Made by a program: the position numbers and the translations under genes. Source: Salvator merianae (Eukaryota > Chordata > Lepidosauria > Squamata > Teiidae). Taken from it: a stretch of 64,000 nucleotides of DNA. The notes below the pieces were generated by a model. It saw only the letters and a list, made by a program, of their open reading frames with translations, made no database searches and was not told the origin of the DNA. The stretch covers positions 35,282,305-35,346,304 of the forward strand of contig QVOM02000073.1 of assembly GCA_003586115.2 (NCBI GenBank). The letters are read 5' to 3'. This document shows, piece after piece, positions 1-13,429 of the stretch (the first letter of the stretch is position 1; each line of letters begins with the position of its first letter).

Positions 1-1505
1 CTATCTGCTATTTTACAAGAATGTAATAACATTTTCTTTGGGTTCATCTCCAGATAGATTCCTGTTAATCTCAGAATTTCCTTCTGTGTCATTTCCCATA
101 GCTGCTTGACTTTACTACAATTCTATATCATATGAAAATGCATGCCTTCCTTGCTGCACCCTCACCAGCATTTGGAAGAAATTCTGTCTCCTAACTTTGA
201 TATTTGGGTAGGGGTTTTATGACATCTGCAAATGATTTTCAAGAACAGCTCCCTAAATTTTGGATATTTTGGTAGTTTACAAATAGCTTATGTAATTATC
301 TACCATATTTTCTCCTCTGTTAACCCCTTGGATATCTTTATTCCATTTATCTACAATTATATCAGGATGTCTGATATAAAATTTTATTAACATTTTATAT
401 ATTTGGGATACTGTTCCTTTTTTGTTCTAAAATATACTCATCTAGCAAATCTTCTACTTCATTGTGGGTAATAATGAAAGACTAATCAATTCTTATTTAG
501 TAACACACTTATAAATGGCATTAGCAATTAACCAATTTCCACCACTGTTGTTCATCAGATCCATGATATTCTCAAGTGAGTCTGGATTTCCTTTATCACT
601 GTAATACTGATAAAGTTTATATTTATTTTTTACATCTCAGAGCAGCTGATAGTTTCCTACTAAAAAGTTTTTTTTCCATCTAAAAGTTCCACATTTGCTA
701 TTAAAGTGGGTAATGACATAAGTTTCCCCCTCCATTTTAGCCAGATTTTTAAATTATTTGTGAGAAATCTGCTAAACTTTCTAGGCTATATTTGTTGGCA
801 GGTTTGAAACAATAATGACCCTGATTTTATGAATGCATTCCTAGTTTCAATATGTACCCCTCCCTTCTCTGAAGAATATTTTATATCTAACAATCTAGAA
901 CTTGGAAAGCTTGATAATATTTTATAGATGGAAAACCCTATCCTTCTTCCTGTGCCAATTGCACAACTCTCATCATCTTAATTCTACTCTTCTTTTCCCC
1001 TTTTATAAATGTCTTTATAGAACAGTTCATGTTCAACTGTTTTCAGGATTAATCTTTAAACTTGAGACTTGTTCTATCTTTGAAGAGATATTGAAGTTCT
1101 GTACCCACTCCTTTTAGATTTCCAGTCATTTATTTATTTATTTATTTAAGAATTTATATCCTGCCCTCCACCAAAAGGTCCCAGAGTGGGTCACAATAAT
1201 GAAAAGATAGAATAGAGTATCATTAGCAAATAAGGTAAGCTTTTCATGCCTATCTCCAATTTTATGATCCTCCACCTTTTTGTTTTCTTGAATATATTTA
1301 ATTATAGGTTGAAGGCATAAGTTGAAAATCAAAGGAGATAATGGATTCCCTTGTCTAGTATCCTTCCCTATTTTATTTTTTTGTATTCTGTCCCTATTCA
1401 CTATTATCCTTGCCCAAGATTCAATACAGATTCCAAAAGCTTTTGCACGCTTTCTGCTAAATTAAATAACTGAGTCAAACGCTTTTTGTACATCTAACAA
1501 AAATA
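1..1505 (-). mobile_element. Decayed L1-type LINE ORF2, C-terminal half
   Basis: Read on the minus strand, 1440-1505 gives LLDVQKAFDSV, the first catalytic block of L1 reverse transcriptase. 1230-1400 gives RQGNPLSPLIFNL and KLTLFANDT, corresponding to RQGCPLSPLLFNL and the FADD catalytic block, with one catalytic Asp replaced by Asn. At 60-175 a degraded version of the L1 C-terminal CWRC...GTFYHMWW motif is readable. Several stops and frameshifts are present. The element runs off the left edge. A short L2 tail is inserted at 1129-1200. Confidence 0.8.
1129..1200 (-). mobile_element. L2 3'-tail fragment nested in the L1
   Basis: The minus strand reads TTGTGACCCACTCTGGGACC, then GGCAGGATATAAATTC and ends in (AAATA)n. 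This is the common L2 3' end found at least ten times in this window. It interrupts the L1 reading frame just after the FADD-like block. Confidence 0.7.
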
Positions 1506-1774
1506 GTAATAGTGGGTGTCTTTGTAGTTATGCAAAGCTGGAAATCTGCATATGCAAATAACTTTGAGGTAAAATGGGGCAAGAAGAAGAGGGGAGAAAT
1601 ACCCGGAATGGAGAGAGTTTATGGGAGGTGAGATCAACTCCAAACACCTTCACAGCACATTTCCAAAATGTTTTTACAATAACACAAATACCTGCATGGG
1701 GGAAGAGATATTTTTCTCTTCTGCCTCCCTTTTTCAATCTGAATTGTGACTGCAGAGGAAACCACAAAAACACA

Positions 1775-1805
<31 letters not shown>

Positions 1806-2963
1806 TCCTATGTTTACCCTCTTTCTTGGTTGCAATGAAAGGTGGGGTGAAAGAGGTAGAAGGTGTGGAGACAGAAGCAGGTGGCTTTACTCTCCCCTGA
1901 GAAGCAAAAATTTGACTGATGGGATGACATCCAATCACAGAGGGCACAGGAAGAAGGATGGGATACAGAAAAGGTACCCTGTTACAGAAATGACACTGGG
2001 GTCAAAGAACGATGAACTGTGTGAGCACTAAATTAGATGGGTGTAGCCAATCCAATAATGAGATGAATCCCTGTTGTGGTGTGACCAGGGCCAAGGTTGC
2101 ATTATTCCTTGCTAGGTCTGTATTCCTTAGACAAGCATATCTAGAACAGAATGTGGTGTCTTGTACAGGGAATGGGAACTACTGGTTACATCATTACTTT
2201 GTTTCTTGCTCTTTGTTATTGTTTTTGTGTACATTTTCGGTTTTTCAGTTTTTTCTTTTCTTTTTGATATGGTAATATGATCAATAAAATGTGATTTGTT
2301 TCATTAAGACTCTGACTTATTCTAAATGTATGACAAACAACAATAAAACGTTAAAGCCTAACATCTCATTCAGTTGCCAAAATAAACAAAATCTTCAGTT
2401 ACTTTGGCCTGGCTTTTCTGGGGTAAAAAAAGATAACTGTTCTGCATTTCCCCATCCCTATATCATGTGTTACACCCCAAAGAAGGCATTCTGGAACCAT
2501 CTGTAAAATACTAATATCTTAACATTAATCTTGAAGAATGATTATCCACTCCAGGAACTCCTGCTCTATTTATCCAGTGGTCACAGGCTCCACAAAGCCT
2601 AGAAATGCGCTTCCCTGCACGGAATTGTATAAACCTTTTTCTTCCTTCCAAGAATTGTGAAGATTTTCAGAGACTTTGTATATAAGTTGTTTGCTATGTA
2701 TGAACTTTTGGAAGTTATGATTTGCTAGGAAGTTTTTCTTTTTAAGTCATTGCTGCCTGCTTGTCTATTTATATTTTATTCAGTTTTACTTTTGGTTTTA
2801 TGCATCAGTGACTGCTATGAAAAATTACTGTTGTTTTTTTCTCATGGAAAAATGTTTGGTCTTCAAAGCATTTTACAGGGGTGCAACACAGAGGATTTAA
2901 ATTGATGACTTGAGTTTCACATGGCTGGGAAACAGCACAAATGTTAAAAAGTCCTAGAGACAC

Positions 2964-2965
<2 letters not shown>
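1506..2965. other. Intergenic, no gene seen
   Basis: Contains a (CA)n microsatellite at about 1773-1804 and unassigned AT-rich DNA. The short open frames crossing the CA tract are low-complexity reads. Confidence 0.6.
1773..1804. repeat. (CA)n microsatellite
   Basis: About 15 uninterrupted CA units. Confidence 0.95.

Positions 2966-2966
<1 letters not shown>

Positions 2967-3046
<80 letters not shown>
2967..3046. repeat. Compound (CT)n(AC)n microsatellite
   Basis: About 15 CT units followed directly by 25 AC units with a clean boundary at 2996/2997. Strand-asymmetric purine/pyrimidine runs like this tend to be length-variable. Confidence 0.95.
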
Positions 3047-3048
<2 letters not shown>

Positions 3049-3653
3049 CTTTTGACATGACAAGTTCCTCAGGTCAAAAGTTAATAAGGTTAAACTTTTG
3101 TTCTCATTAGAATCTTTCATTGGAACATTACTGCCTTATCTTTAGCTTCAAGAGGTTAAAAACTAATAGCTATCACAGAAAGTTTGAAATCAGGAACCAT
3201 TATGACTTTTTGGACTGTTATTGTGTTAATGAACTCTCTAACTGCCTGAAGCACAAAGAATTGAGCAGTCACTATTGAGTTTCACTGCAGCAAAAAATTA
3301 AAGTTTTATTGGCTTTGTTTACAGAACAGAAAGTACAAAGTCTGCATCAATCACTTTCTTCAAGTTACCTACCCAACATGCTATAGAAATAGAGAGTAGA
3401 TTTATGATGTTCAAAATTTTTAAGTACTAAATTCAAATTTTCAAAAGCTTTTGTTTTCCTTCTCATAAGCAATGTCACAAAGAGAGAAATTCTTAGGAGG
3501 GTGCATGCAAAATGTAGTCTGGAACCCAAGCATCTGTAGTGTTAGCATGCGAACTAGATAGTCAGACTGAGTTTTCCCTCACTGAAATATGCATCTGGGG
3601 CACCCACCACAATTTCCAATTCTCTAGAGATGGTCTGCCACAGAAAAAAGCTT

Positions 3654-4215
3654 AGGGTTTTTCCACATCATCCTCTCTAAGCTTCTGCCATCTGCACACT
3701 AATATGGAATAGCAGAGGCCCGTCCCCTCCTCGTATGCTCCACCCACATAGGATGGAACATAGACTGAATCAGGATACCTGAAATGCATCCTGGTCTGGT
3801 CTACCATTAGACCTCTTTTTCAAGGTCTACCAGTATACTGGGAGTGGTATACTGGACCATGGAGGCATGTGGACAGCATGCCTCCATGATCTAGTAGACC
3901 ACGGAAAGCCCATTTCAGTGGTGCAACACCAATTCGGAAACCCATTTCAGAGGTGTGCCATGGAATTGGGACCCCCAGGAGCTCCAAAGGCCAGGAAGTT
4001 TTATTCCTGGCCTTTGGAACATCTGGAGGGTCCCTGCACTGACTTCGAAGCTGGCATGAGCTTCAGAGCTGGTGCGGGGGTAATGTGGAACAGGCCGGCC
4101 CAATGTGGACAGCCGTGTTTCAGGCCAGGAGCAATCTGTCCCAGCTTGGAACAGATTGCTTATTCCAGACCAGAGCATCCCACTTTGGCCAGAAGTGTGA
4201 ATATGGCTTTAGTCT
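3654..4215. mobile_element. Family-A TIR/fold-back repeat with internal hairpin
   Basis: Begins CTTAGGGTTTTTCCACA and ends near a diverged reverse complement. It carries a perfect 11-bp hairpin, ATGGAGGCATG (3859-3869) with CATGCCTCCAT (3877-3887), and repeated inverted CTGGTCTGG/CCAGTATACTGG motifs. Related copies lie at 7075-7262, 34780-35165 and 55425-55700. Open frames across it on both strands are not conserved proteins. Confidence 0.6.
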
Positions 4216-5944
4216 CTAAACATTGTTTAAGGCATTGAAATCATCCACTGACATACTCTTTTGGCTGGAATCTCTGGCTTATACCTCAACTTTTTATGCA
4301 TTGGAGATTACTAACAGCAGAATCCTGCTTATGCCAATATCTGCTCTAGAGAGGGATGATACAAAGGGTTACAGTGGAGAAGTGAAATCAGAAAAGAAAA
4401 ATGCTGTTCCACCCCCAAACTAACGTGACAGGAACACTGATTGAATCTTTTTCCTTCCATGAACAGCCAGAGCCCTCTTTTTCCCATGGGGTTAAGTAGC
4501 ATCAAAGGTAGTACTTTTATAATCATTTCTATACATCACTTGAAACTGAAAATGGATACCTAAGTCAACTTTCATTTTGGTTCTCCTTCCAGGTACTTTG
4601 ATGTGTTCTCTTTTTTGTGGTCCTTTCAAAGATACTGTACTCAGCCCACATTCTTTGGTTACTAAGCTGCACTGAGTCATATATCCCAACTCAAGGACTT
4701 GCTGTGGGTATAATCATCCTAAAGAGGTTTCAGAAATCCCATTTGAGCAAAGGTCTACTTTTATTTCTGCAGAGACAAGAGTAACAACTTCCTGTATGCA
4801 ATATTCTGGATCTCTCACAGCAGTGGGTTTATCAGTAGTAAACCAGCACTTGAAAGGAATATCCATGGTATATTTTAAACACCAGGTACTTAACATGAAT
4901 ACAGTAGTTCTGTAAGGAACATTGTCTCCTCTAAGGAAAGATCTGTACATGAGCAGGCAGACAGCTACGAGTGTATTAAGTGCATTAAGAACAGCTCTGT
5001 ACTTGTAGCACTATTCCCAAGGTGGTGGCATGCTGTCTGCATGCTGTCTGCACTCTGCTCATCAAGATCTCTGCTCGAGATTCCCTAGTGGTGATCCTGA
5101 TGGCTGTGGGAAGCCTCTCTGCCCATCAAGACTGAACCCAGCATTTTCCCAGTGGCAATCTTGATGGCTGGAAAAAACTCCCCAGTCTGTTGAGACTGAA
5201 GATGGGACTTCTCCAGTAAGTCACCTCAGGCAGCGGTAGGGCCACTTCCATAAGTGGGCAGTGGGATAAGGAGCTCTGAGGGTTGCACCACTGCTTATGG
5301 TGGTGCAGCATGGAGATGAGTACTGTACAGTGACTGCATCATGAGGTAGGGAGTCATGTGGACCTTGTTCCCTTATGTCCCATTCATGGTGCCTAAAGGT
5401 TTCTTATGCTAGTCATGAACTAAATTATACTCCCATCACTTAATTAGAAAGGAGCTATGTTGGAAAGCCATGGCTTCCATTTGATTTGCCTCAGCTCAAT
5501 AATGAAACCAGACAAAGCACCCAGCATTTTAGCTCTTCATGCCCTCCTTTCTCTCTCCTGCCTTTTTTTTTGCTATCTCTTGACGTTGTTTGATGTAGCT
5601 TCTCTCTTCAGCAGAGTAGTCTCTGCCATGTTTAATCAAGCACTGATGTTTCTGCTGAGAAGCAGGCAGTGCCAATTTCTTGCCTTGCCCACTTTACCTT
5701 CCTCATTCCTCCATGTCTCATTTATCCTGCAGTGAACCAAGTAGTCTTCTTTCCCTGAACTGCAGTGTGGGCTGTGGGACGGAACAACATAAAACGAGGT
5801 TCCTCCATGTCCTCCAATCCCTAAAGTCTGGATGGAAAGCTGTCAACTGGCTGAACCCCTCCTCAATTATTGACAGCTTTTCATTTTCATTGTTCACTTT
5901 CTCCTTTGTGTTTTGAGGTTGATTTTCTCCACCTGAAATGGACC
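4216..5944. other. Intergenic, no gene or recognised repeat
   Basis: Only short spurious frames. A small tandem GCATGCTGTCT duplication is seen near 5028-5050. Confidence 0.55.
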
Positions 5945-6411
5945 TTTTAGATTGTGTTCACAAGCAGTTTTTAAAAACTTCTGAGGCAGCTTAGAGATGA
6001 TTCTCAGATGGGATCATTCACATGCCAATCTACCTCTGCCATTTATTTATTTATTTTGATTGCCTCTCCCCCTTTATGAGCATTCTAGGCCAGAAAAGGT
6101 AGATTAGAGACGGAATGGGAACACAAGACTCACACACCACTGTCTCTTAGGTGTTTTTGAGTCACTTTTTAGCTACACATGAATTCAGATTCAGGCTGTG
6201 ATCAGACACAACAAAAGGGGTGCCTCAGAGACAGTAGTGTGTGGCCCTCATGTTCCCAGCCTTCTCCCATCCACATTTTCTAGAATAGAATGTTCATGAA
6301 AGGGGGGAGGGGCAGACTGGGGTGTGAACAAACCCACCTCAGAGCCTTCAATAAAGTGCTTCAGAGATGCTTTTTTTTTTTTTTTTTTGCTGTGCTTGAT
6401 CACAGCCTTAG
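5945..6411. mobile_element. Composite hAT-like fold-back element
   Basis: Starts TTTTAGATTGTGTTCACAAGC and ends GCTTGATCACAGCCTTAG, diverged terminal inverted repeats of the 'TAGGGTGTGATCAGACA' type also seen in family D. Inside, 6118-6153 is the reverse complement of 6221-6257 (GAGACAGTAGTGTGTGG core). A third end-like sequence (CTGTGATCAGACACA, near 6195) suggests two overlapping insertions. Confidence 0.6.
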
Positions 6412-7074
6412 TCTATACTTCCACTTCCCCCTTTTTCCTTCCACAGTTCTTGTGTGAAGCCCTTAGTAATCACCTACATTATTTTATGGTAGAGCCACTT
6501 CTGAATTTACCTGCTGGCTTTTCCTCAAACATTTTCTCAGTCTCTGGCAAGCACGATGGAAATACTTCATCAGCCACATCTATTTGCAGTAAAAGAGAAA
6601 TGAAATATGCTTGTCAATGAACTTTATATAATTTTATCAATGCCGTATCAGAACCCTTACCCATATCTTTCAGTGAGGTGTACTGCCAAGTAATTAAGTA
6701 AGGGAATGTTACTACAGCCATCTGTGCTGAAATAACTTGTCCTGTGTAGAATAAAACTAACTAAACATTAAAAGTAAATACCTATATAAGGTCTAGAACT
6801 ACATTTCAAAAGTAAAGGCAAAGGTGTCCTTGAGTTCAGCTTTGTGACCACATGGACACTTTATTTTCTTGGCACCAATACAGATATGTTTTCTCACTAC
6901 CTTGTTCTTGAATGCTTTTGACTTCCCAGTCCAGTCTATAGTTTTGGGTTTTGTTAGTGGTCCCCCAGCCAAAGTACTAACTAATCTGTCCTTGCTGAGC
7001 TTTTTGAGGTCAGGGGGTACTATCATCTGCTAAGTCTAATATGTTTCCAGACTTACTGATAATCTGGTATGGTG
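6412..7074. other. Intergenic, one unassigned open frame
   Basis: A 75-codon minus-strand frame (6799-7026) with a CPCGHK stretch is not recognised and has no splice or promoter context. Confidence 0.4.
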
Positions 7075-7262
7075 TGAAACCTAGACCAGTTCTAGGTCTC
7101 TCCCTTCCACACTGGGGTGGAACAGAAAGCCCCCACCTCCGCTAGCATGCTCTGTCTGCATTGGATGGAGAGTATACTGGTCTAGGGAGGTATGGAGTAT
7201 ACTAATAGTGGGAGGGGCCTCCCATATTCCACACTAATGTGCAGAAGGGAGATCCTTAGTGC
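7075..7262 (-). mobile_element. Family-A repeat, short copy
   Basis: The minus strand reads CTTCTGCACATTAGTGTGGAATATGGGAGGCCCC, closely matching the copy beginning at 3654. It contains the GTATACTGGTCTAG inverted motif. Confidence 0.55.
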
Positions 7263-10018
7263 ACTTGCTGATAAGGAATACCAGCAAGTGTCATAGAAAT
7301 CATAAGACTGGCTATAAATCATGACACTACAACAGAAATCTTTTACTAGCTTATCTGCAGACACATCTCATTTAACTCATCAGGACTTACATTTTGAATA
7401 GAACAGCTGAGATTGCACCATGCTATGACTTCATACATGTGCTTTTGCAATCTTAAGGTTGGACTTCGTAAGGACAAAACTCTATAGCTCTAAGAAAAAT
7501 TTCAACAAATGTGATAGTGCCAAGATATTTTATTCTGCATAGTGTAATGTAGCATGCACTTATATATATATATGTCACTCCAGGGTCGGTCAGTTGACCT
7601 TCCTGATAAGCAAGCCCAAAGATTTCGGCTGTAATAACCTTGATCATTACAGTACTGCAAGTCCTCAGACTGGGAACATGAACAAGAGTAGCAGCAGTGT
7701 AACTGAAAGCTTCATTTCTGCCAACTTGAAATCAGATCCAGGCTGTTGCAACTAGACCTTGGTTCAGTTGGGCAAAGACAGGACTTTAAACCATGCCATA
7801 GCCCCTGTAGTCCTGATTCAGGGACCATAATTGATATCAAGCAATTCCATTAAAGTGAAAATTGTGCGTGTTCTACACAATTTTATCTACTTTTTATTTT
7901 ATTGTACTCAACTAAATTTGCTGTTCTTTTTTAATTATTGATTTTATAGCTTTGTTGTGATTTTATGGTTTTGTCATTCACCCCAGAATGTTTTAAAATC
8001 AGCAACTGTGTAGAAATGTTCTAGATAAATTACAATAAGTTTTTGGATTCATGATTGTGCAGCTAAAATCCAGAACAATGGAAAATTTAAATCCTGGATT
8101 TTAAAATCTGCACAGACTGTGGGAGTTAAATTAATTTTGCTTAACTAGATAAGGTTGGAGTAAACGGTCCAGTCAAGTTTGAATTAATTTCATTTGGCTA
8201 CATTCTTATGAAATGAGATTGCTTCTTGATAATAGGAAAGGCCTTTGGTTTTCATCAGGCATGCACGAAGGGTGCTATCTTCATCCTAGTATGGCCTCAT
8301 TCAGGAGACAAACACTTTTAATGTTAGATTTCATATTTGAAATACAGTAAATTTCATATTAGTGATCTATTTCCTGATAAATTTCATATTAGTGATAAAA
8401 AACCTATCCTGCTTTTTATCTTTTGTTCCGAAGCAGATCCACAAAAGTACATTTATTCTATGGAATGCTAAATACATTGCAAGATAGAATTGCTTCTCTT
8501 GCACATTTTCTTCCCAACTCTTGATCTTCACTACTGTTTAATTCAGTAGCATTAACTCTCTATTTGATGAATCCTATAGGTTGTGACCATTTTTGTTACA
8601 GATTCTCATAGAAATAATAGTTAAGGGACAGTGTAATCCCAAGCACAAATAAACTGGGCTGTGGAATGCTGGGTGTATATCGGTCTCATAGCCGATCTCT
8701 GCAAGGGATCTGTAGGCTAGAGGCAAAAACGCAGTGGCTGCTACTCCAGCAGCCAATCTCTCACAGCTCTGGAGCTTGTCCATTTAGCAGTCTAATTATA
8801 AGAACCAAATTTGTTCTGTGAAATCTACTCCTAATGTGAAAACATCAATAACAATGTACCATTGCTATTGCTTATTCCATAAGTGAAACCCAGTTGTTTA
8901 ACAAAAAACAGGTAGGAATGAGTACATCTCTTTTGAATTCACTTATAGTGGTTGTTTATAGACCATTCTAAGCATAAGCCTAAAGTTCTCCATTCAAATC
9001 TCTTTCAGGCCAAGGGCTGCCCAGAGGTACTACTGGATAAATCACCCCAGCTAAACACTTAACACAAGTAATCAATAGGCATTTTTTTAGTGGCAGCAAC
9101 AGCACCTTGGCTCAGAGGGACTTGTATTCAGTGACCAGCTTAGCACATAAGGAGATCAACTACATATCCACAGCATTATTTCCTATCTTGCTTTTCTCTT
9201 CTTAGGATAAAGTACACAAATTCCTCAATTCAGCTACAGATGAATAGAATATATTGTGCCAGATGGCAGGCCCATAATAGAGAAAAAGATTTATCTGTTC
9301 AACTGTGTTTGGTTAATGATTTTACCTACGAAGAATAGGAAAACTTAGCAAGACTGTGGATAAACAAACACACAATTGTAATAAGTAATTGTTTCTATGA
9401 GACCGGTTGCCAGGGCAGATTTGTTAAGATAAAACTTGATAAACAGATAAGTAAGATCCAAGATGCTCATAGTAAAATAGTTTTCTTCCATACAAGCTAG
9501 CTTCCTTTCTCCCTTAATTATAAACTGAACATAACATTGAACCATGATATCAAGAAAAGAAAACCCAAGACAAACAAAGTGCACTTTCCTTGTTTCAAGA
9601 TACAGGAATGGAGAAGGGCAAGGTGTAATGTATGTAGAAACAAGTTTCCTAAGTCTCCTGTTCCACTGCAGCTTTCCATGCTACCTTCTATCTTCTTTTG
9701 GAGGGTAAATTCCTCTGATTTGCAGTGGGTATTGAGGGTAGGGCCTCAGTGGGTGACATGCCTAGCTGATCTTTGCTGACTTTGAAAATCTTAGCAGGAT
9801 CAGACGTAGTCAGCATTTGGATAAGTAGCTCCCAGGAAATCAAGGGGCTGTAAGACTAGATTGGGCTCTTGAAAAAAACAACCTGGAAGATAAGAGATTA
9901 AAAAATCCCAAGTGTAGTATTAGCAAAAAACCTTCATGGATGGGTCCAGACATTTACAAGGGTTCCCCCCCCCCCCAGCAAAAGAATTTATTTCACAGTC
10001 ACAGAAGTTTTTGTTTTT
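7263..10018. other. Intergenic, no gene seen
   Basis: A short tandem duplication of TAAATTTCATATTAGTGAT occurs at about 8347-8397, and a C13-14 tract at about 9965. No coding or RNA signal is seen. Confidence 0.55.
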
Positions 10019-10095
10019 GTTTTAATTGTTGTAACCTGCCCTGAGACCTTCAGGTATAGGGCAGGATAAAAAAGCAAATAAATAAATACATACAT
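10019..10095 (+). mobile_element. L2 3'-tail fragment
   Basis: TTGTAACCTGCCCTGAGACCTTCAGGTATAGGGCAGG then (AAATA)n, the standard tail. Confidence 0.7.
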
Positions 10096-11249
10096 ACATA
10101 AATTAATAAATCTTCTTCTACACCCCTTATATAAAGGACATTGCTGCACCTAGGTGTCCAGACAGTGCACCATCAATATATTTTTTCCATATTTGCAAGC
10201 TGCCTGTTCATGTAGCCACCACCGGGACCAGGTAGCCCTTGTATTGCAGTCCCCACTTCAATTTCACCATCACAGGCTTCCCTGTCAGCCCATTCAGGAA
10301 GGGCTTTGGATTGAGGGGCAAACTCAGAGCAACCTGGCCAAGCAAGAGGCGGCCGCCACAACAAAAAATTACTCCCAGGCTGCACACGCGCCTGCCAAAG
10401 CTCGAATGGAAACTATGAGGAAATGGAAGTGAGAGACATTTACAAGTTTGAATCTGATTTGAGGGCATCTTTACCTTTTTTGTAGGGCCAGTTTAGCCTA
10501 GCAGTTACTTCGTGTCTGATACACCTTTTTTGTAGGCTGTAGAGCAAGGGAAATCATTCAAAACTGCCTTCATGTCTCTTGTTGTTGACCAAAGGATGCC
10601 AACTGGTCCCATTGTATTATTATTTAGCACAATATCTGTTATTACTGAAGAGGCAAATGCTTACTGCAGCAGGAGCAAAAAGTTCTATAGTACTAGGCTT
10701 CTCAGTGTTTAACCGCTCATCTTGGCAGGTCACATAACAAACCACTTATGAATGGAGAGAGGGCAACATATATTACATGCAAACAAGAGTAAAAGGGCAA
10801 AGCAGAAATTACCTTTCCTGGGCCAATTGAATATCCTATTAAGCGACAGACAGATAAACAAGCATTATTTTGAGTGCAAACAGAGAAGGGAGGCATATAG
10901 GAAACAACTAGACTAAAGGGAAATGCAGAGTGTTGTTTGTGTGTTTACCTTGAGGAAAAGGACAAGCATTCATTTGTTCTGCTTGTGTCTGTATGTCCTG
11001 AAGGCCATGACGAACTTCATCCCTCTTCTCTGCCACTTCTTTTTTCAAGGCAGGAGTGTCAGCCAGTTGTTTTTTCCTCTGCTGATTGGATGCCAGCTAA
11101 GGTCTGCTTCTTTTTCTGATCTACCTGAGACTTTATTTCTCGCAAAAGCTTTGGGAGCTGATCTGTAAGACGCTCACACATACATGCCATTTGCCTTTAA
11201 GCCATTAGGACACAAATCCAGAGCAACCAAACCATTACCCTTTCCCTGT

Positions 11250-11776
11250 CTAAGGCTGCCTCCAGATGGCAGAGGGCAATCATACAATCTAAAGAAGATC
11301 CCGCAATTGCCACTGGCCACCCCTGCCAGGTGCAGGAGGAAGTCCGTAGCCCTTATCTCTGCTGCCCTCTCATTCTGTGATTGCTCCTCTTGCAAATACT
11401 CAGATGTCAGCCAATTGCCCGCTCACTTCCCATTTGCTTCTTTCATGCACTTGGCCGACATCCAGGTATTTGCAACAGGAATGATCACGAAAGGAGTTGG
11501 CAGACAGCAGTAAGTGACCTCTAATACAAGAACCCTGGTATCTTGACCAGATTTTCCATAATAGTGATATTATGGGATATCACCCTCATATCCCAGGATG
11601 ATATTGGGAATGCCACAATTATGTGTGGCAACAGGGCTGCCAACTTTGCCTAAAAATCAGCCGCATATCACATATACTTGGTTTTTCTTTGGCTTTTGGT
11701 ATGGCTAGGATGATTAATTTGGCTGATTATCCTGAGGGAATTGTGGGTTTTAGCCCACATCTGAAGGCACCCTAAG
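11250..11776. mobile_element. TIR element (hAT-like MITE), 527 bp
   Basis: Left end CTAAGGCTGCCTCCAGATG, right end the reverse complement of CTTAGGGTGCCTTCAGATG, so 15 of 19 positions agree. The CCAGATG end motif is shared with the elements at 17226 and 46634. Target duplications are not obvious, consistent with age. Confidence 0.65.
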
Positions 11777-13429
11777 TAGACTCCTTGTGGCCTGGTCAAG
11801 GGATTTTCTCTGTTTCTAAACACATCCCAGGGAAGGTCTGAACAGAGAAGGCAGCTCCCTCACTGGAAGCCTGTCTGTGAGCTACTGCTTAGTCAGATAA
11901 GTGGAGACTTTTCAGCGTTGTCTCACTCGGGTTACTCTTTAAGAAAGGGGGTGGGTGAACTGCCTTCTCTGTGCCTCTGCTTCCTCCCTTCACCTTTTCC
12001 ACACTTAGACCAATGCCTGCTCTGCCTGCTTCTGTTTCTTCCCACACTTTCCAAACAAGTAGGATCACTTCTGAAGCAGCTGCCCTTCAGGCAATAGTCC
12101 TCCTCCGTTCCTCCTTGCCTTCAGAAGGTGCCAAATCCAGAGCTGTACTTTCTTTCCAGGCCAATCTGCCTCTGGTAGGTTCACCCCTCCTTTAGATTTC
12201 AATTGCTCATATTGTATGGTTTCAAGTTATGTGCTGTTTTGGAGGAATCAATATTCGTGTTTTACTACATGCAAATTTGGCCCTCCCTCCCCTCCAATAT
12301 AGTCACACTGCCTTTGAGGCATTTGGTAGCAACATTCTTGGCTAAGGACAAGGCTTTCTTTCACACATGTCTTTCTTTCTTCCCCTCCCATGTAATCATC
12401 TCTGTGCAAAGATTGCGCTGAGCAGAACAGCAGAAGGGATTGCAGGTACAGGGTGGAACTGTGGAATTTACAGCCACTAGTACCTAAGCAGCTGTGATTG
12501 GGTGAAATTCCAGAGGGTGGGCACTGGACAGCATGCACCCATGTGCATTAGCGTGCGGGCTTTTTGTTTTGTCTTTTTAAAAAACGAATGCCTCTCACCC
12601 TGCTACCAAGCCACATGGAACAAAAAAACAAGACAAGTCAGGAGGTAAATGTGAATTCTAAGTAGCTTTAAACCACTTTTCATTCTAACTGCTTTTTGAG
12701 AAAAGAATGCCTGCGTTTTCAATGTAATGAATGTGATATCTTCACCAAGAAGGCTTCCTAAAGGTGATGATACAACAGGTGTAGAGGCACCCTAAGTTCC
12801 AAATTCACTCACCAACTTCCCTCACTGGATTCCTTGCAATGGTCATAAAACACAGTCTGGCCTGAAATTGACCTCCTTACAGTTTGGTGTCCCATTCTTT
12901 CCTCATGCCCTCCTTGTTCCCCACTATCAGATGCCCATACACCACAAGCCACATTCAGGGTAGGATAACCCAGTGAAAAGGCGGACAGAGCTTCTGCATT
13001 TTTAATAGTTGCACAGAAGTAGATATAGATTGTCAGGCAAGCAACAGTTGTTGAAATTCCATTTTCTACGCAAGTATTAAAGATAAAGGAGCCCTGTCCT
13101 CTTCTGCAGCAGGTTAGGTTATCTAAGAATTGCTAATCTTGACCATCTCTTGCTGTGACAGAAAACTTTGCCTAGCATAATGGCCTCTCTTGGTAGCCAC
13201 CTGGTGTCTATTATTGGTAACACACTCCAATTATTTATACTAACTCCCTATTTCATGACACTTTCTTCTGCTAAAATATTGGCTCTATTTTTTTCCCCTA
13301 TTCTGCTTCCCTAGTCATGTGCAAAGCCTAAAGATCACCTGCAAAAATAAGCCTTCCAAGCTTTTTAAAAGAGAAAATGGTTACTTTTAGTATACTCACA
13401 AAACATAACATCAACAGAGATAACCACGC
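11777..13429. other. Intergenic, no gene seen
   Basis: No splice-supported coding sequence or recognised repeat. Confidence 0.5.

Noticed and set aside
1528..2031. Frames crossing the (CA)n tract
   Set aside because: Length comes from the dinucleotide repeat (His/Thr or Cys/Val runs).
6799..7026. 75-codon minus-strand frame with CPCGHK
   Set aside because: Looks slightly zinc-knuckle-like but has too few ligands and no recognised family; a BLASTp would settle it.
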